A stretch of 64,000 nucleotides of DNA from an uncultured Clostridia bacterium (GTDB lineage Bacteria > Bacillota > Clostridia > Monoglobales > Monoglobaceae): NCBI GenBank assembly GCA_910580105.1, contig CAJTWN010000001.1, positions 1 to 64,000 on the forward strand, written 5' to 3'. Position 1 is the first letter of the stretch. Every line of letters starts with the position of its first letter. The notes beneath the pieces are model-generated. The model was not told the DNA's origin. It worked only from the letters and a program-made list of their open reading frames with translations, and made no database searches. Of this stretch, positions 26,805 through 35,293 are shown one piece after another. The translations under genes and the position numbers were made by a program.

Positions 26805-27212
26805 GTGAATATTGCATTGATAGCACATGACAAGAAGAAAGAACTCATGGTAGATTTCTGTATAGCATACAGTGGAATACTTAAACATCACAATTTGTGT
26901 GCAACGGAAACGACCGGAAGTATGGTTCAGGATGCAACCGGGCTTCCAATCAGTAAATTCCTTTCGGGAGCCGATGGCGGCGATCAGCAAATCGGTGCAC
27001 GAATTGCGTATAATGAAATTGACGCCGTGTTGTTCTTCCGTGATCCATTGACTGCGCAGCCGCACGAACCGGATGTGACAGCTTTGTTTCGTCTGTGTGA
27101 CGTACACAATATCCCGCTTGCAACCAATGTTGCAACAGCTGAGGTGTTGGTTATGGGGATTGAACGTGGAGATTTGGGATGGCGCGATATTGTCAATCCA
27201 AAAAACAAATAA
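26805..27212 (+). CDS. mgsA: Methylglyoxal synthase
   Basis: 135-residue enzyme turning dihydroxyacetone phosphate into methylglyoxal and phosphate. Family signatures are IALIAHDKKKELMVDF, ATETTGSMVQDATGL, LSGADGGDQQIGARIA with catalytic Asp, and FFRDPLTAQPHEPDV. The start is GTG 26805 behind GGGGGAATGA. The place after minD is the conserved order of Clostridia. Confidence 0.95.
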   Translation: MNIALIAHDKKKELMVDFCIAYSGILKHHNLCATETTGSMVQDATGLPISKFLSGADGGDQQIGARIAYNEIDAVLFFRDPLTAQPHEPDVTALFRLCDVHNIPLATNVATAEVLVMGIERGDLGWRDIVNPKNK

Positions 27213-27778
27213 AAAAGTATTTGTGAAACAGAAAATAAACATTCTTTATGGTGTTAAAAATCATAGAGGATGTTTTTTTATGCCCAAAAGTTACAGGTGT
27301 CCAAATTGAATACCCAAATAGAAGCGTAGTGTTGCGGGGGGAGATATGGAAAATTGGTGAAAAAAGGCATTGCAGAAACCAGAAAAATGACAGCAGGTCT
27401 TAGAACAAAAAAGAATTTTTGTAATATAAAAAGTTTATAATCAGCGAATATGAATGGAGAGCATGTGGCTTTGATTGAAAAATAAAAATAATTCGTAACT
27501 TATCATTTTATATTTTGGTAAAATGATATGGTATAGTGCCTTTTATTTAACTGCTCAATGGATCAAAAGTATATTTTTTTACATTTGGGTAGAATAATAA
27601 GATGTATGTATAAAAAAGTTAAATATCATATGTAAATTTGATTTACGGGCAATAATGTTGGATATAATGTACATAAAAATTTGGGAGATTAAATCAACTG
27701 TTGCATAAAACGAAACAATAGATGTTTCCAATTTAATATTGAGTTATGTACAATATAGAATGAAAGGTGGTGGATGCC
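27213..27778. other. Intergenic region with terminator and dyad
   Basis: About 565 bp of AT-rich sequence without a gene. It holds the mgsA terminator (27238-27279), a 10-bp perfect dyad TATCATTTTA/TAAAATGATA (27501-27528), and a weak promoter-like TTGATT/TATAAT pair (27638-27668) with a long 19-bp spacer before the XRE gene. Confidence 0.6.
27238..27279 (+). terminator. Terminator after mgsA
   Basis: AACATTCTTTATG (27238-27250) pairs over 13 positions, some of them G-T, with CATAGAGGATGTT (27262-27274), followed by TTTTT. Confidence 0.8.
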
Positions 27779-28150
27779 ATGGATCTTCAAAAAATAGGCG
27801 AAGCAATACGATTGAAACGAGCAAAATTGGGATATAGTCAAACAAAGACAGCCGAACTTGCAAATTTGTCCTCCAATTTTTATTCTGCAATAGAGCGAGG
27901 CGAGAAAAATGGAAGTTTAGAAACTTTTTATAATATTGCGGTTGCATTGGAAATGTCGCTGGATACCATGCTTGCGGATGTATATGATCCGGCATCTGAA
28001 CCATATGTCAGTTCCCTGATTAGTGAACTGCGTTCTTTAAAACCAGACCATCGCCGGTTGGTTCTTGCGTTTATTTACAGTATTAAGGACTTTCCGGATT
28101 TGAAAGTTTATGGGAAGGAAAGTGGTGCATCGTCGGCCGGTAAACGTTAA
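27779..28150 (+). CDS. XRE-family transcriptional regulator
   Basis: 123-residue protein with an N-terminal Cro/CI helix-turn-helix: IGEAIRLKRAKLGYSQTKTA then ELANLSSNFYSAIERGEKN, in which QTKTAELANLSSNFYSAIE is the HTH core. A 50-residue C-terminal part (SLISELRSLKPDHRRLVLAF) follows, a common pattern in small clostridial XRE regulators. ATG 27779 is 8 nt behind AAAGGTGG; tandem GTG codons upstream lie in the ribosome site. Targets are unknown; the dyad at 27501-27528 is a candidate site. Confidence 0.88.
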   Translation: MDLQKIGEAIRLKRAKLGYSQTKTAELANLSSNFYSAIERGEKNGSLETFYNIAVALEMSLDTMLADVYDPASEPYVSSLISELRSLKPDHRRLVLAFIYSIKDFPDLKVYGKESGASSAGKR

Positions 28151-28287
28151 ACTGCATATATTTTTCGGAATATGCTTTGGAAATTATATAGTTCGAATTT
28201 TTTAAATTTGAAAGTCAGAGAGAGATAATCTGTAATATGACTGCTTCCAGGCGAGGAGTTTCTCTGATAAAATTGAATTAATAAATG

Positions 28288-28319
28288 ATCCCGGAGGAAT
28301 TTTTCTTCCGGGATTTTTT
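28288..28319 (+). terminator. Terminator after XRE gene
   Basis: ATCCCGGAGGAA pairs with TTCTTCCGGGAT (one G-T) around a TTT loop and is followed by TTTTT. Confidence 0.88.
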
Positions 28320-28453
28320 CGTTTGTTAAATGCAGCATTTAGATGGTTTGCATTACGGGGCGGTTGCTAAAAGGCAGCAATAAGACTTGTCTTTAAAAAA
28401 TAGTGTAAGTTTTTACAGGACTGAAAAATACATTCTTGAACGATTTAATATTC

Positions 28454-28481
28454 TTGAAATTTCTATATAATGTGGTATAAT
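28454..28481 (+). promoter_or_regulatory. Promoter upstream of DUF6809-like gene
   Basis: TTGAAA (28454-28459), a 16-bp spacer and TATAAT (28476-28481). The leader to the start codon would be about 205 nt. Confidence 0.55.
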
Positions 28482-28692
28482 TATAATGATAGTTATATAA
28501 TATGTAATGATAATTTGAAATGTCTGATAGATGTTTAAGCGCACTAAACTTTTCTAAGCACATTTGAGCAGTTATAGTTTAAGATATAAGGCCATTACTG
28601 CGTAGAAAAGCGCAATGACAGTAATGAATACGAATTTGCTTGTATTATGAAAATAAATTTATGGAAGAAGAAAAAACAGAGGGGGACGAAAG

Positions 28693-28992
28693 ATGAATAT
28701 TTTAGAAGAACTTTTTGATGGAGAAATTCACCCAGCAGAGAAAAAGTTTACACCTGAATCGGAATATGGTAAGAGTGTAAGAAATATTTCAGAAACCAGT
28801 GAAGCTCTATTTAAGATTCTTAACAATGAGGATGGGGAAATACTCACTCAGTTGCTGAAGGCTATGGAAGAAGGCTCTTATATTGCGGAAAAGGAACAGT
28901 TTATAGACGGATTTCGTCTGGGAGCGCGGTTTATTTTGGATTTGTTTGTTTTACCGAGGCAAAGTCTGTTTGATGAAAATGAAACAAATTGA
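28693..28992 (+). CDS. DUF6809-like small protein
   Basis: 99-residue acidic helical protein. The opening MNILEELFDGEIHPAEKKF followed by a helical stretch and a C-terminal DGFRLGARFILDLF segment is a pattern I associate with small clostridial DUF6809-type proteins of unknown function. GAGGGGGACGAAAG precedes the ATG. No catalytic motif is visible. Neighbours are other small cytosolic proteins and regulators. Confidence 0.65.
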   Translation: MNILEELFDGEIHPAEKKFTPESEYGKSVRNISETSEALFKILNNEDGEILTQLLKAMEEGSYIAEKEQFIDGFRLGARFILDLFVLPRQSLFDENETN

Positions 28993-29220
28993 AAAGATTT
29001 AAAATATAGTCGCTTCTCTATACAAATATAAAGTCTTTGGATAGAAAAGAAAAGCAAGCTTTTGCATAGAAAATAATGGACTGCTTAGTTGGGGAAGGTA
29101 TAAAATCATATTTTATAATATAACGTATATAATTGAATGCTATAAAAAACCGGCCTTTGAAAAAAATAGATAATTCATTTACATATTTCGACAAATTTTG
29201 TTATTTTTCTGCAAAAATAC

Positions 29221-29249
29221 TTGACAACCACAGTGATACGTTTTAAAAT
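29221..29249 (+). promoter_or_regulatory. Strong promoter for RHH gene
   Basis: TTGACA (29221-29226), a 17-bp spacer and TAAAAT (29244-29249), about 37 nt before the GTG start. Confidence 0.75.
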
Positions 29250-29285
29250 GAAAATGTGCAGTAATTAAAGGGGGTGGAAAGCTGC

Positions 29286-29459
29286 GTGGCAGAAAAAAGA
29301 GCTGGGCGTCCGACCGATAGTCCTAAAAACTTTATGCTCAGGGTGAAGATGGATAAAACGACGCTGGCAGAATTGGATACCTGTTGTAAAATTACACATC
29401 AGAACCGTTCTGAATTCGTACGCAGAAATATTCATGAAAAGTATGAAATTCTCAGATAA
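29286..29459 (+). CDS. Ribbon-helix-helix-like small DNA-binding protein
   Basis: 57-residue basic protein. RAGRPTDSPKNFMLRVKMDK gives the N-terminal arm and beta strand, and TLAELDTCCKI plus NRSEFVRRNIHEKY form two helices, the CopG/Arc-like fold. GTG 29286 is 8 nt behind AAAGGGGGTGG; the longer frame from 29274 starts inside that site. It may regulate itself. No toxin partner is adjacent. Confidence 0.7.
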   Translation: MAEKRAGRPTDSPKNFMLRVKMDKTTLAELDTCCKITHQNRSEFVRRNIHEKYEILR

Positions 29460-29548
29460 GGTGAGTGCGGCAGAAGATTATTTATTTTGTGTAAGGGTTA
29501 AACCTTTCATAACGTAGAAATTTGCAGACTGCAAAGCAAACAATATAC

Positions 29549-29592
29549 AAAACCTCTATGTTGTTAGATATATTACAACATGGAGGTTTTTG
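29549..29592 (+). terminator. Terminator after RHH gene
   Basis: AAAACCTCTATGTTGT (29549-29564) pairs with ACAACATGGAGGTTTT (29575-29590) with one wobble; T-rich end. Confidence 0.8.
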
Positions 29593-29737
29593 TGATTTAC
29601 TATGATTCTGTGTTTTTAAATTATTCGCTTGTGATTGCGATTATTGATTTATGTTTAAGTTGGATAAATCATTTGTCTAAAAAGATGTTTGGTATAAGCA
29701 GTTATGGAATTGGAAATCCTATGACTGAGGTGATTGT

Positions 29738-29926
29738 ATGGATTTAATAAATTCTGATATTCCGATGGGACTCAATATGGCGCTTGCGCAAAATCTTGCG
29801 GCAATGGAGTATTTTGCCAATTTGTCGAGGGAAAGACAGCAATCCATCATTGATCAGACCCACAACATTCATTCCAAAGAAGAAATGCGGGCATTTGTTG
29901 ATGAGATGACAAAACAGGGGCGGTAA
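29738..29926 (+). CDS. Small conserved clostridial protein, unknown
   Basis: 62-residue protein of a type often seen in Clostridia: DIPMGLNMALAQNLAAMEYF, then LSRERQQSIIDQ and HSKEEMRAFVDEM. It is soluble and mostly helical. GAGGTG at 6 nt supports the ATG. The gene is followed at once by a terminator. Function unknown; no motif for catalysis. Confidence 0.65.
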   Translation: MDLINSDIPMGLNMALAQNLAAMEYFANLSRERQQSIIDQTHNIHSKEEMRAFVDEMTKQGR

Positions 29927-29940
29927 TCCCCCTGTTTTTT
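29911..29940 (+). terminator. Terminator after 62-residue protein gene
   Basis: AAAACAGGGG (29911-29920) pairs with CCCCTGTTTT and is followed by more T. The stem overlaps the last codons. The A-rich left arm may also serve the convergent FAD gene. Confidence 0.8.
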
Positions 29941-29957
29941 TATGTTTTAAAGCCGCT

Positions 29958-31292
29958 TTATAGTGCGGAGCCATTTTCCCGCAGCAGGTTTCGAATTTGT
30001 ACACCGGAAAGCGCTTGTACAGATTTTTGCGTATGAAGGGCGAGATAAGCGGCAGTGCCGGCAGCTTCCCCCAATTGGTTCAGATTGACCATGACACGAA
30101 GTGCGCCGAAGGCGCCGTCGTCAGCGTTGAGCATTCGTCCTGCCGGAAGCAAGTTTTCAATCTGGTTTGGAACCAGAATGGAAAAAGGAACTTGATAAAA
30201 TTTTGCATAACAACTGTCAAGACCGAGCGCCTGCCGCCAATTCCCCTGGACTTTTTTTTCGCTTTTGCCATAAATGGTCTCTTGCCGTCCGTCCAGATAT
30301 TTGAAAGTGATGCCGTTGTCGTGGTTATGGTGAATGTCCACACGATAGGTACCATTTAATATTGCATCTTCATAACGTTTCCCGGTGAGGAGTTCCATTT
30401 CTTTTGCCTGATAGCGAGTTCGATAGTGTTTGGTTTCCCGGATGCCGATTTGAGAGCAGAGAGCCGCAATAGTGGAATTTTTGCCGCCATATTTTTTCAG
30501 CATAGAGGTAAAAGCAAAGGCTTTGCGGCGGCCTTCAATCTCAGCATAGGTAAGGTCCTCTGCCCGGCTGCAATCCACATTGAATACGTGGAAGTCCGCC
30601 CGGAAGGTAATGTCTTTTAATCCAGGTACAGTTCCGTTCCAGCCCCAGTCATCTTCCAGACCAAATTCCTGGCCGTGTTTTTCGATAAGCTCGCTTAAAT
30701 CATTCCCGGCATCACCGGTCATGAAAAAGCAGGAGGAAGGGGGCTGCATCCGGTGGCTTTGGAAATATTCAACGTTCAGATCCCGCATAAGGTCGCCATC
30801 ACCGGTGGCATCAATGAAGAAATCGGCGGTAATTGCGCTGCGCCCGTCTTTGTTGCAGAGCAAAACTGCTGTTACCCGATTACCATCGGTGAGCAGACCG
30901 TCGTAATGCGTATGGAGAAATAATTTGATTTTATTTTCCTGAATATAGCCGTCCAGTATGTGTTTCAGCATATTCGGGTCAAAACGGATGGCAGTACTTT
31001 CGCTGTCGGTCAGGATGACAGAATCTGTTTTTTTCAGATGTTCCACCGTTTCGGCGGTGAGTCCGGCAATGATTTGTTCGTGAAAATCAACATCATACAG
31101 ACTATGCCAGATGTTGACCAGTCCATTGCCGGCAACGCCGCCAAGTGCATTTTGTTTTTCCACTAATGCGACATTTAAGCCAAGCCTTGCTGCACGAACA
31201 GCAGCAAAAACACCGGTGCAGCCGCCGCCTACAACCAAAAGGTCAGCCTGATATGCGATGGGAATTTGTTTTTTTGGTTCTGTAATATACAT
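29958..31292 (-). CDS. FAD-dependent oxidoreductase (FAD_oxidored family)
   Basis: 444-residue flavoprotein. N-terminal DLLVVGGGCTGVFAAVRAAR is the FAD fingerprint with VALVEKQNALGGVAGNGL, and IDATGDGDLMRDL and NLLPAGRMLNADDGAFGALR near the C-terminus complete the FAD site. The family (PF12831-like) occurs in many gut bacteria next to sugar utilisation genes; the substrate is unknown. RBS AAAAGAGGCG lies before the ATG. It diverges from an AraC-type regulator 130 bp away, which probably controls it. Confidence 0.88.
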   Translation of the reverse strand: MYITEPKKQIPIAYQADLLVVGGGCTGVFAAVRAARLGLNVALVEKQNALGGVAGNGLVNIWHSLYDVDFHEQIIAGLTAETVEHLKKTDSVILTDSESTAIRFDPNMLKHILDGYIQENKIKLFLHTHYDGLLTDGNRVTAVLLCNKDGRSAITADFFIDATGDGDLMRDLNVEYFQSHRMQPPSSCFFMTGDAGNDLSELIEKHGQEFGLEDDWGWNGTVPGLKDITFRADFHVFNVDCSRAEDLTYAEIEGRRKAFAFTSMLKKYGGKNSTIAALCSQIGIRETKHYRTRYQAKEMELLTGKRYEDAILNGTYRVDIHHNHDNGITFKYLDGRQETIYGKSEKKVQGNWRQALGLDSCYAKFYQVPFSILVPNQIENLLPAGRMLNADDGAFGALRVMVNLNQLGEAAGTAAYLALHTQKSVQALSGVQIRNLLRENGSAL

Positions 31293-31422
31293 ATTTTTCG
31301 CCTCTTTTATTTTTTATTTCATTTTGTCGACTATATTCATTTTATCAAATTTTTTTATTGTAATCTATCACTTTTTGCTTGTGTTTCTCTACTTTTGTGT
31401 TATAGTAAAATGGGTGATAAAG

Positions 31423-32253
31423 ATGGAGCAACATTTGGATGATATTGTGAAGGTTCATCGTTCAGTAATTTGCGGTGAAGATATGCAGACGACCTACCTT
31501 TTCCCAACCCTTCGTATTGTAAGGGTTTTGTCCGGCGGTGCGCACTGGCAGATTGGCGGTGAAGTCTATTGGTGCAGTGCGGGAGATATTATTTTGCTGA
31601 ATAATACCTGTGCACGCCGGATTACTGATTGCCGGGGAGATGAACCTTTTGTTCTGGAGGTATTTTCGATTCTTCCTGTTTTTTTGACTGGAGAAAGGCA
31701 GTATACGGATTTATTTTACCGCAGAGGGAATCCGGTATACAGAGGGAAAGGGGCAAAGAAAGCAGAAACAATACTTGATATTCTAAGCGGCGAACTGCAA
31801 AGAGAGGCACACGATCAACAGTTGGTGCGCCATTTGTTGGAAAGTGTGTGTTTGCTTTTAAAGCAAAGTGAAGATACTTTGCTTTTTGAAGAATATAAAT
31901 ATCCGTCCGCGAGTCAGGCTGTATTTGAGACAGCTGCATATATTTGGGAAAACATTGAAAAGCCTCTTTCGGTCGGTATGCTGTCGGCGCATGTTTCTCT
32001 GAGCAGGACATATCTGCAAAAACAGTTTAAAGAGGTTTATGGAATGGGTATTTCTGCTTTTATCCGCAGATGTCGGATATATCATGTGGTAAATCGTCTG
32101 GAAGCCGAAAAGGGGGACAATATTTTGAACATTGCATTGGAAGCAGGATTCACCAGCAGTTCAGGATTTTATAAAGCGTTTTCAGCGGTAACAGGTATGT
32201 CTCCGACTGCATATCTGAAAAAGAGACGAAAAGGAAAGAGTGTAAGTATGTAG
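31423..32253 (+). CDS. AraC-family transcriptional regulator
   Basis: 276-residue regulator. The N-terminal half has a cupin-like sensing domain (LSGGAHWQIGGEVYWCSAGD, IILLNN), the C-terminal 100 residues two AraC helix-turn-helices: LSVGMLSAHVSLSRTYLQKQ then FKEVYGMG, and ILNIALEAGFTSSSGFYKAF with the signature end GMSPTAYLKK. ATG 31423 follows GGGTGAT; the upstream extension in the same frame is hydrophobic nonsense across the intergenic region. Likely activator of the divergent flavoprotein gene in response to a small ligand. Confidence 0.9.
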   Translation: MEQHLDDIVKVHRSVICGEDMQTTYLFPTLRIVRVLSGGAHWQIGGEVYWCSAGDIILLNNTCARRITDCRGDEPFVLEVFSILPVFLTGERQYTDLFYRRGNPVYRGKGAKKAETILDILSGELQREAHDQQLVRHLLESVCLLLKQSEDTLLFEEYKYPSASQAVFETAAYIWENIEKPLSVGMLSAHVSLSRTYLQKQFKEVYGMGISAFIRRCRIYHVVNRLEAEKGDNILNIALEAGFTSSSGFYKAFSAVTGMSPTAYLKKRRKGKSVSM

Positions 32254-32396
32254 ATGCCGGTTTTGATATGATTTTCTTGTTTTGAAGAAAGAGATGAGAA
32301 TGTGGATTAATGATTGTGTCCTGTAAAATTCTTGACTTTTATTATTTGATTTTATATAATTTTAATATAATTTGGTTTATTTTGGGAGTGAATGAA

Positions 32397-34058
32397 ATGA
32401 GTTTATGTATGGCATGTATGCAGGAAAAAGGAAAGGAAAAAATTTGTCCCTTTTGTGGTGATGATGGGCAGGAAATAAGGGATGTTCCGAGTATTTATCT
32501 CCCGCCTGGATTTTTATTGAATGGACGTTATATTATTGGAAAGCTGCTGGGACAGGGTGGATTTGGTATTACTTATATTGGTTATGATACTGTACTCGGT
32601 ACGCGTGTGGCTGTGAAAGAGTATTTTCCCAGTGATATGGCAAGCCGTTCTGCAGGAGAAAAACATACGGTAATTCCATTTACCCAAACCAAAGAGGAAT
32701 ATACCAAAGGAAGGGAACGTTTCCTTGAGGAAGCACGAACATTGGCAAAATTTGCAGATCATCCATGTATTGTCGGCGTTAAGGATTGTTTTAATTCAAA
32801 TGAGACGGCCTATATGGTGATGCAGTATTTGGATGGAATTACATTGAAGCAATATTTGGTACGTAAAGGGGGCGTACTCCCTGCAGAGGAAGCTTTGGGG
32901 ATTCTGATGCCTATCATGGATGCACTGCGAACAGTTCACAAGGAAGGCATTATTCACCGGGATGTAAGTCCTGATAATATTTTTATTACGATCGGTGGTC
33001 AGGTTCGGTTAATTGATTTTGGGGCTGCCCGGCAGTCACTGGGCGGACAAAGAAGTTTGTCAATTTTGTTAAAGCCCGGCTATGCGCCGGAGGAACAATA
33101 CCGAACACATGGGGACCAAGGCCCCTGGACAGATGTGTATGCAGTGACTGCGACGCTTTACCGAATGGTTGTTGGGACGGTTCCGCCGGAAGCCTTAGAG
33201 CGTTTGATAGAGGATCATCTTCAAATTCCGGTCAACTTGCCACTCTTTTTGCAGGAAGCGCTGCGAAAAGGGCTCGCAGTTCGGCCTGATGAAAGATTTT
33301 CCAGCATCGAACAATTGCAAGCGGCATTGGCAGGTCATAAAGAGCCGGAAACGGAACATAAAGATGCGATGGCGACAGTTTCCGGTCCCAGACCGTATCG
33401 GAAGTCTGTCAGAAGTTCCGAAAAAAATCAGCGAAAGCTGAGCATCCCTATTATGTTTGCGGCAGGAATTGTCAGTTTGAGTATTTTGATTTTGGCAGGA
33501 ACAATAATTTACAGTACCAGCAATAGGGAAAAAGAACCGGAAAATACGATAGCAGAGGTGACTTCTACCCCATTGACACCTTCGACCCAGGCGCCTGCGG
33601 CAACAAAAGGAAATTACGAAGCTCATTCGGCAACTGCAGCTATTACAGCGGCGCCTACCCGTGTTCCTCCGACCAATCCTCCAGCGAGGGTACCGAATCG
33701 GGAGGAGGATATGCGGCAGCTGGAGGATTTGATTGATCGAAGTATGTATGGTTATACTGCTGCGGTAAGTACAGGAGACACCTCTGAAATTGATACTTTT
33801 ATTGATGCGCAGACTGCATACTATGAGGATACAATCAAATATATCGGATATTTTCATCAGCAGGGAATTCAGGAAGAGGTAATTATGTATGAAATTACGG
33901 ATGTTGAATGGTTGGACAGCGATAGGTGCAATTTGACGCAGCACAGCGTTATTCGCGCATCTTACGCATCCGGTGAAGTTAAAGATATTGAGGAAACTTA
34001 TACTTATTTGGTAGAACGGAAAAATGGACGTTTCTATTATACGAAAATGTATGAATAA
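32397..34058 (+). CDS. Membrane Ser/Thr protein kinase with zinc ribbon
   Basis: 553-residue kinase. An N-terminal CxxC...CxxC ribbon (CMACMQEKGKEKICPFCG) leads to a PknB-like kinase domain: glycine loop LLGQGGFGITYIG, VAVKEYF (ATP-binding Lys), HRDVSPDNIF (catalytic Asp; Ser replaces the usual Lys) and DFGAAR. A single membrane helix (IPIMFAAGIVSLSILILAG, about residues 352-371) precedes a P/T/A-rich linker and an extracellular NTF2-like domain of about 115 residues (YTAAVSTGDTSEI, IEETYTYLVERKNGRFYYTK). ATG 32397 is 8 nt behind GGGAG. The ligand and substrates are unknown. Confidence 0.9.
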   Translation: MSLCMACMQEKGKEKICPFCGDDGQEIRDVPSIYLPPGFLLNGRYIIGKLLGQGGFGITYIGYDTVLGTRVAVKEYFPSDMASRSAGEKHTVIPFTQTKEEYTKGRERFLEEARTLAKFADHPCIVGVKDCFNSNETAYMVMQYLDGITLKQYLVRKGGVLPAEEALGILMPIMDALRTVHKEGIIHRDVSPDNIFITIGGQVRLIDFGAARQSLGGQRSLSILLKPGYAPEEQYRTHGDQGPWTDVYAVTATLYRMVVGTVPPEALERLIEDHLQIPVNLPLFLQEALRKGLAVRPDERFSSIEQLQAALAGHKEPETEHKDAMATVSGPRPYRKSVRSSEKNQRKLSIPIMFAAGIVSLSILILAGTIIYSTSNREKEPENTIAEVTSTPLTPSTQAPAATKGNYEAHSATAAITAAPTRVPPTNPPARVPNREEDMRQLEDLIDRSMYGYTAAVSTGDTSEIDTFIDAQTAYYEDTIKYIGYFHQQGIQEEVIMYEITDVEWLDSDRCNLTQHSVIRASYASGEVKDIEETYTYLVERKNGRFYYTKMYE

Positions 34059-34102
34059 GATCAGTATAGCCCCCGGCATAGTGTGATAACCCTAATTTCT
34101 AT

Positions 34103-34131
34103 TTGACAAGTGGTGGTATTTCATATAAAAT
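34103..34131 (+). promoter_or_regulatory. Promoter for the orphan response regulator
   Basis: TTGACA (34103-34108), a 17-bp spacer and TAAAAT (34126-34131), about 60 nt before the start codon. Two ATGAGTGGTAA-like repeats (34132-34144 and 34156-34166) lie just downstream. Confidence 0.65.
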
Positions 34132-34191
34132 ATGAGTGGTAAAATGGTTCTTATATGAGTGGTAATGCGCCGGGAAAGAGGTTAAGCTGTG

Positions 34192-34872
34192 ATGAAAAAA
34201 ATATTAATTGGTGAGGGAGACCCGGAGATAGAAAAATTACTGACAGTGTCTTTGTCAGAGGCCGGATACAGGATATTGGTTGTAAGGGATGGCGTGGGGG
34301 CGTTGTATGCTTTTAAAAAAGATGTTTTTGATTTGGTGCTTATGGATGCTGCTTTGCCCAGCATTGATGGATTTCGTGTTTGTGAGATTATACGCCGGGA
34401 ATCCAATGTCCCAATTGTGATGCTGGTTGCACCTGAGGATGAACAGAAACGTATCAGAGGGGCAGTGTTGGGGGGATGTACTTATCTAAAAAAGCCTGTT
34501 TATGGACAAGAATTGGTAAATAGGGTAGAGAATTCTCTTTGTTTTCTTCCGGCAGGCGCTGGCAGAGGCGTAAGGAAGAATAGTGGGGTTTTAGTCTGCC
34601 GAAATTTGACTTTGGATACCAATTTGTGGCAAGCGTCTGTTAATAACTGTAAAATAAACCTAACCCGAAAGGAATTTGCATTATTGCGGGAGCTTATGCT
34701 GCATCAGGGACAGGTGTTGACCCGCAGAATCCTTTTGGACCGGGTTTGGGGAATTAATGATTACCGAAATGAGCGGATAGTGGATACTTATATAAAAAGA
34801 TTGAGAAAAAAATTCGGTGATGGTTATATTTTAACTGTGCGGGGAATGGGCTATCGCATGGTGAAAGGATGA
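34192..34872 (+). CDS. Orphan OmpR/PhoB-type response regulator, degenerate receiver
   Basis: 226-residue protein with an N-terminal receiver and C-terminal winged helix. The receiver keeps the phospho-acceptor Asp in LVLMDAALPS (about residue 51) and the Lys of YLKKPVYG, but the usual acidic pair is reduced (ILIGEGDPEI where ILIVDDDPEI is typical) and the conserved Thr/Ser switch residue is Val (VMLVAPEDE). The DNA-binding domain (LTRKEFALLRELMLHQGQVL, VDTYIKRLRKK, VRGMGYRMV) is normal. No histidine kinase is adjacent; the membrane Ser/Thr kinase gene lies just upstream. It may act independently of phosphorylation or respond to another signal. Confidence 0.85.
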   Translation: MKKILIGEGDPEIEKLLTVSLSEAGYRILVVRDGVGALYAFKKDVFDLVLMDAALPSIDGFRVCEIIRRESNVPIVMLVAPEDEQKRIRGAVLGGCTYLKKPVYGQELVNRVENSLCFLPAGAGRGVRKNSGVLVCRNLTLDTNLWQASVNNCKINLTRKEFALLRELMLHQGQVLTRRILLDRVWGINDYRNERIVDTYIKRLRKKFGDGYILTVRGMGYRMVKG

Positions 34873-34986
34873 AACCACCGATATGCTGCATGAATACAAG
34901 TATACAGGGATTATACGAAGGTTTAGGCGTAATACAAATTCGACAATATATTGTTGGTGAAAATTAGAGTCCAACATTATAATTTA

Positions 34987-35015
34987 TTGTCAAACTTTAT
35001 TTGATTATGTATAAT
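34987..35015 (+). promoter_or_regulatory. Intergenic sigma-A promoter
   Basis: TTGTCA (34987-34992), a 17-bp spacer and perfect TATAAT (35010-35015). The only thing it can serve before the terminator at 35078-35110 is a transcript of about 90 nt. Confidence 0.6.
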
Positions 35016-35021
35016 TTATTT

Positions 35022-35110
35022 GGTTTTTTGGCAAAACCGTGGAAGGGAGTGGGGATAATTTGATGGGGAACTTGGGGAATACTCCGACATAGTGGTCGGA
35101 GTATTTTTTT
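35022..35110 (+). ncRNA. Candidate small RNA, about 90 nt
   Basis: Bounded by the promoter at 34987-35015 and the terminator at 35078-35110. The 5' part has a GGTTTT/AAAACC hairpin; the middle is G-rich and unstructured by eye. It also holds a ribosome-site-like GGGAGTGGGG before an ATG giving a nine-codon peptide (MGNLGNTPT) that ends in the terminator loop, so a leader peptide is an alternative. No known RNA family was recognised. Confidence 0.35.
35078..35110 (+). terminator. Rho-independent terminator in intergenic region
   Basis: Perfect stem AATACTCCGAC (35078-35088) and GTCGGAGTATT (35095-35105), loop ATAGTG, followed by TTTTT. It ends the short transcript from 35010. Confidence 0.88.
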
Positions 35111-35203
35111 GTATAGACATTTATTAATCTGGAAAAGAGCAGAATTGTAACAGTAATATGGGGAAAAATTATTGGTTCAGTTAATATTATGGAGATGTAA
35201 TGC

Positions 35204-35232
35204 TTGATATAATTGTTTTATTGCGATATAAT
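35204..35232 (+). promoter_or_regulatory. Promoter of the phosphatase gene
   Basis: TTGATA (35204-35209), a 17-bp spacer and TATAAT (35227-35232), about 62 nt before the start codon. Confidence 0.65.
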
Positions 35233-35293
35233 AGCGAAAAGACGAAAAATTCAAATAAACATACGTGAAGATAAGATTTATGGAGAGGGAAAA

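Larger units (their letters stand above)
28151..28692. other. Intergenic region with terminator and promoter
   Basis: About 540 bp without a gene. It contains the XRE terminator (28288-28319), a promoter (28454-28481), and a hairpin CATTACTG/CAGTAATG (28593-28626) in the long leader of the DUF6809-like gene. Nothing else was recognised. Confidence 0.6.
34873..35293. other. Intergenic region with possible small RNA
   Basis: About 420 bp with no gene. It includes a self-contained promoter and terminator unit (34987-35110), described separately, and the promoter of the phosphatase gene (35204-35232). The first 110 bp show nothing recognisable. Confidence 0.6.

Noticed and set aside
29286..29926. 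Toxin-antitoxin pair of the RHH protein and the 62-residue protein
   Set aside because: A terminator lies between them, the second protein has its own ribosome site and no toxin motif.
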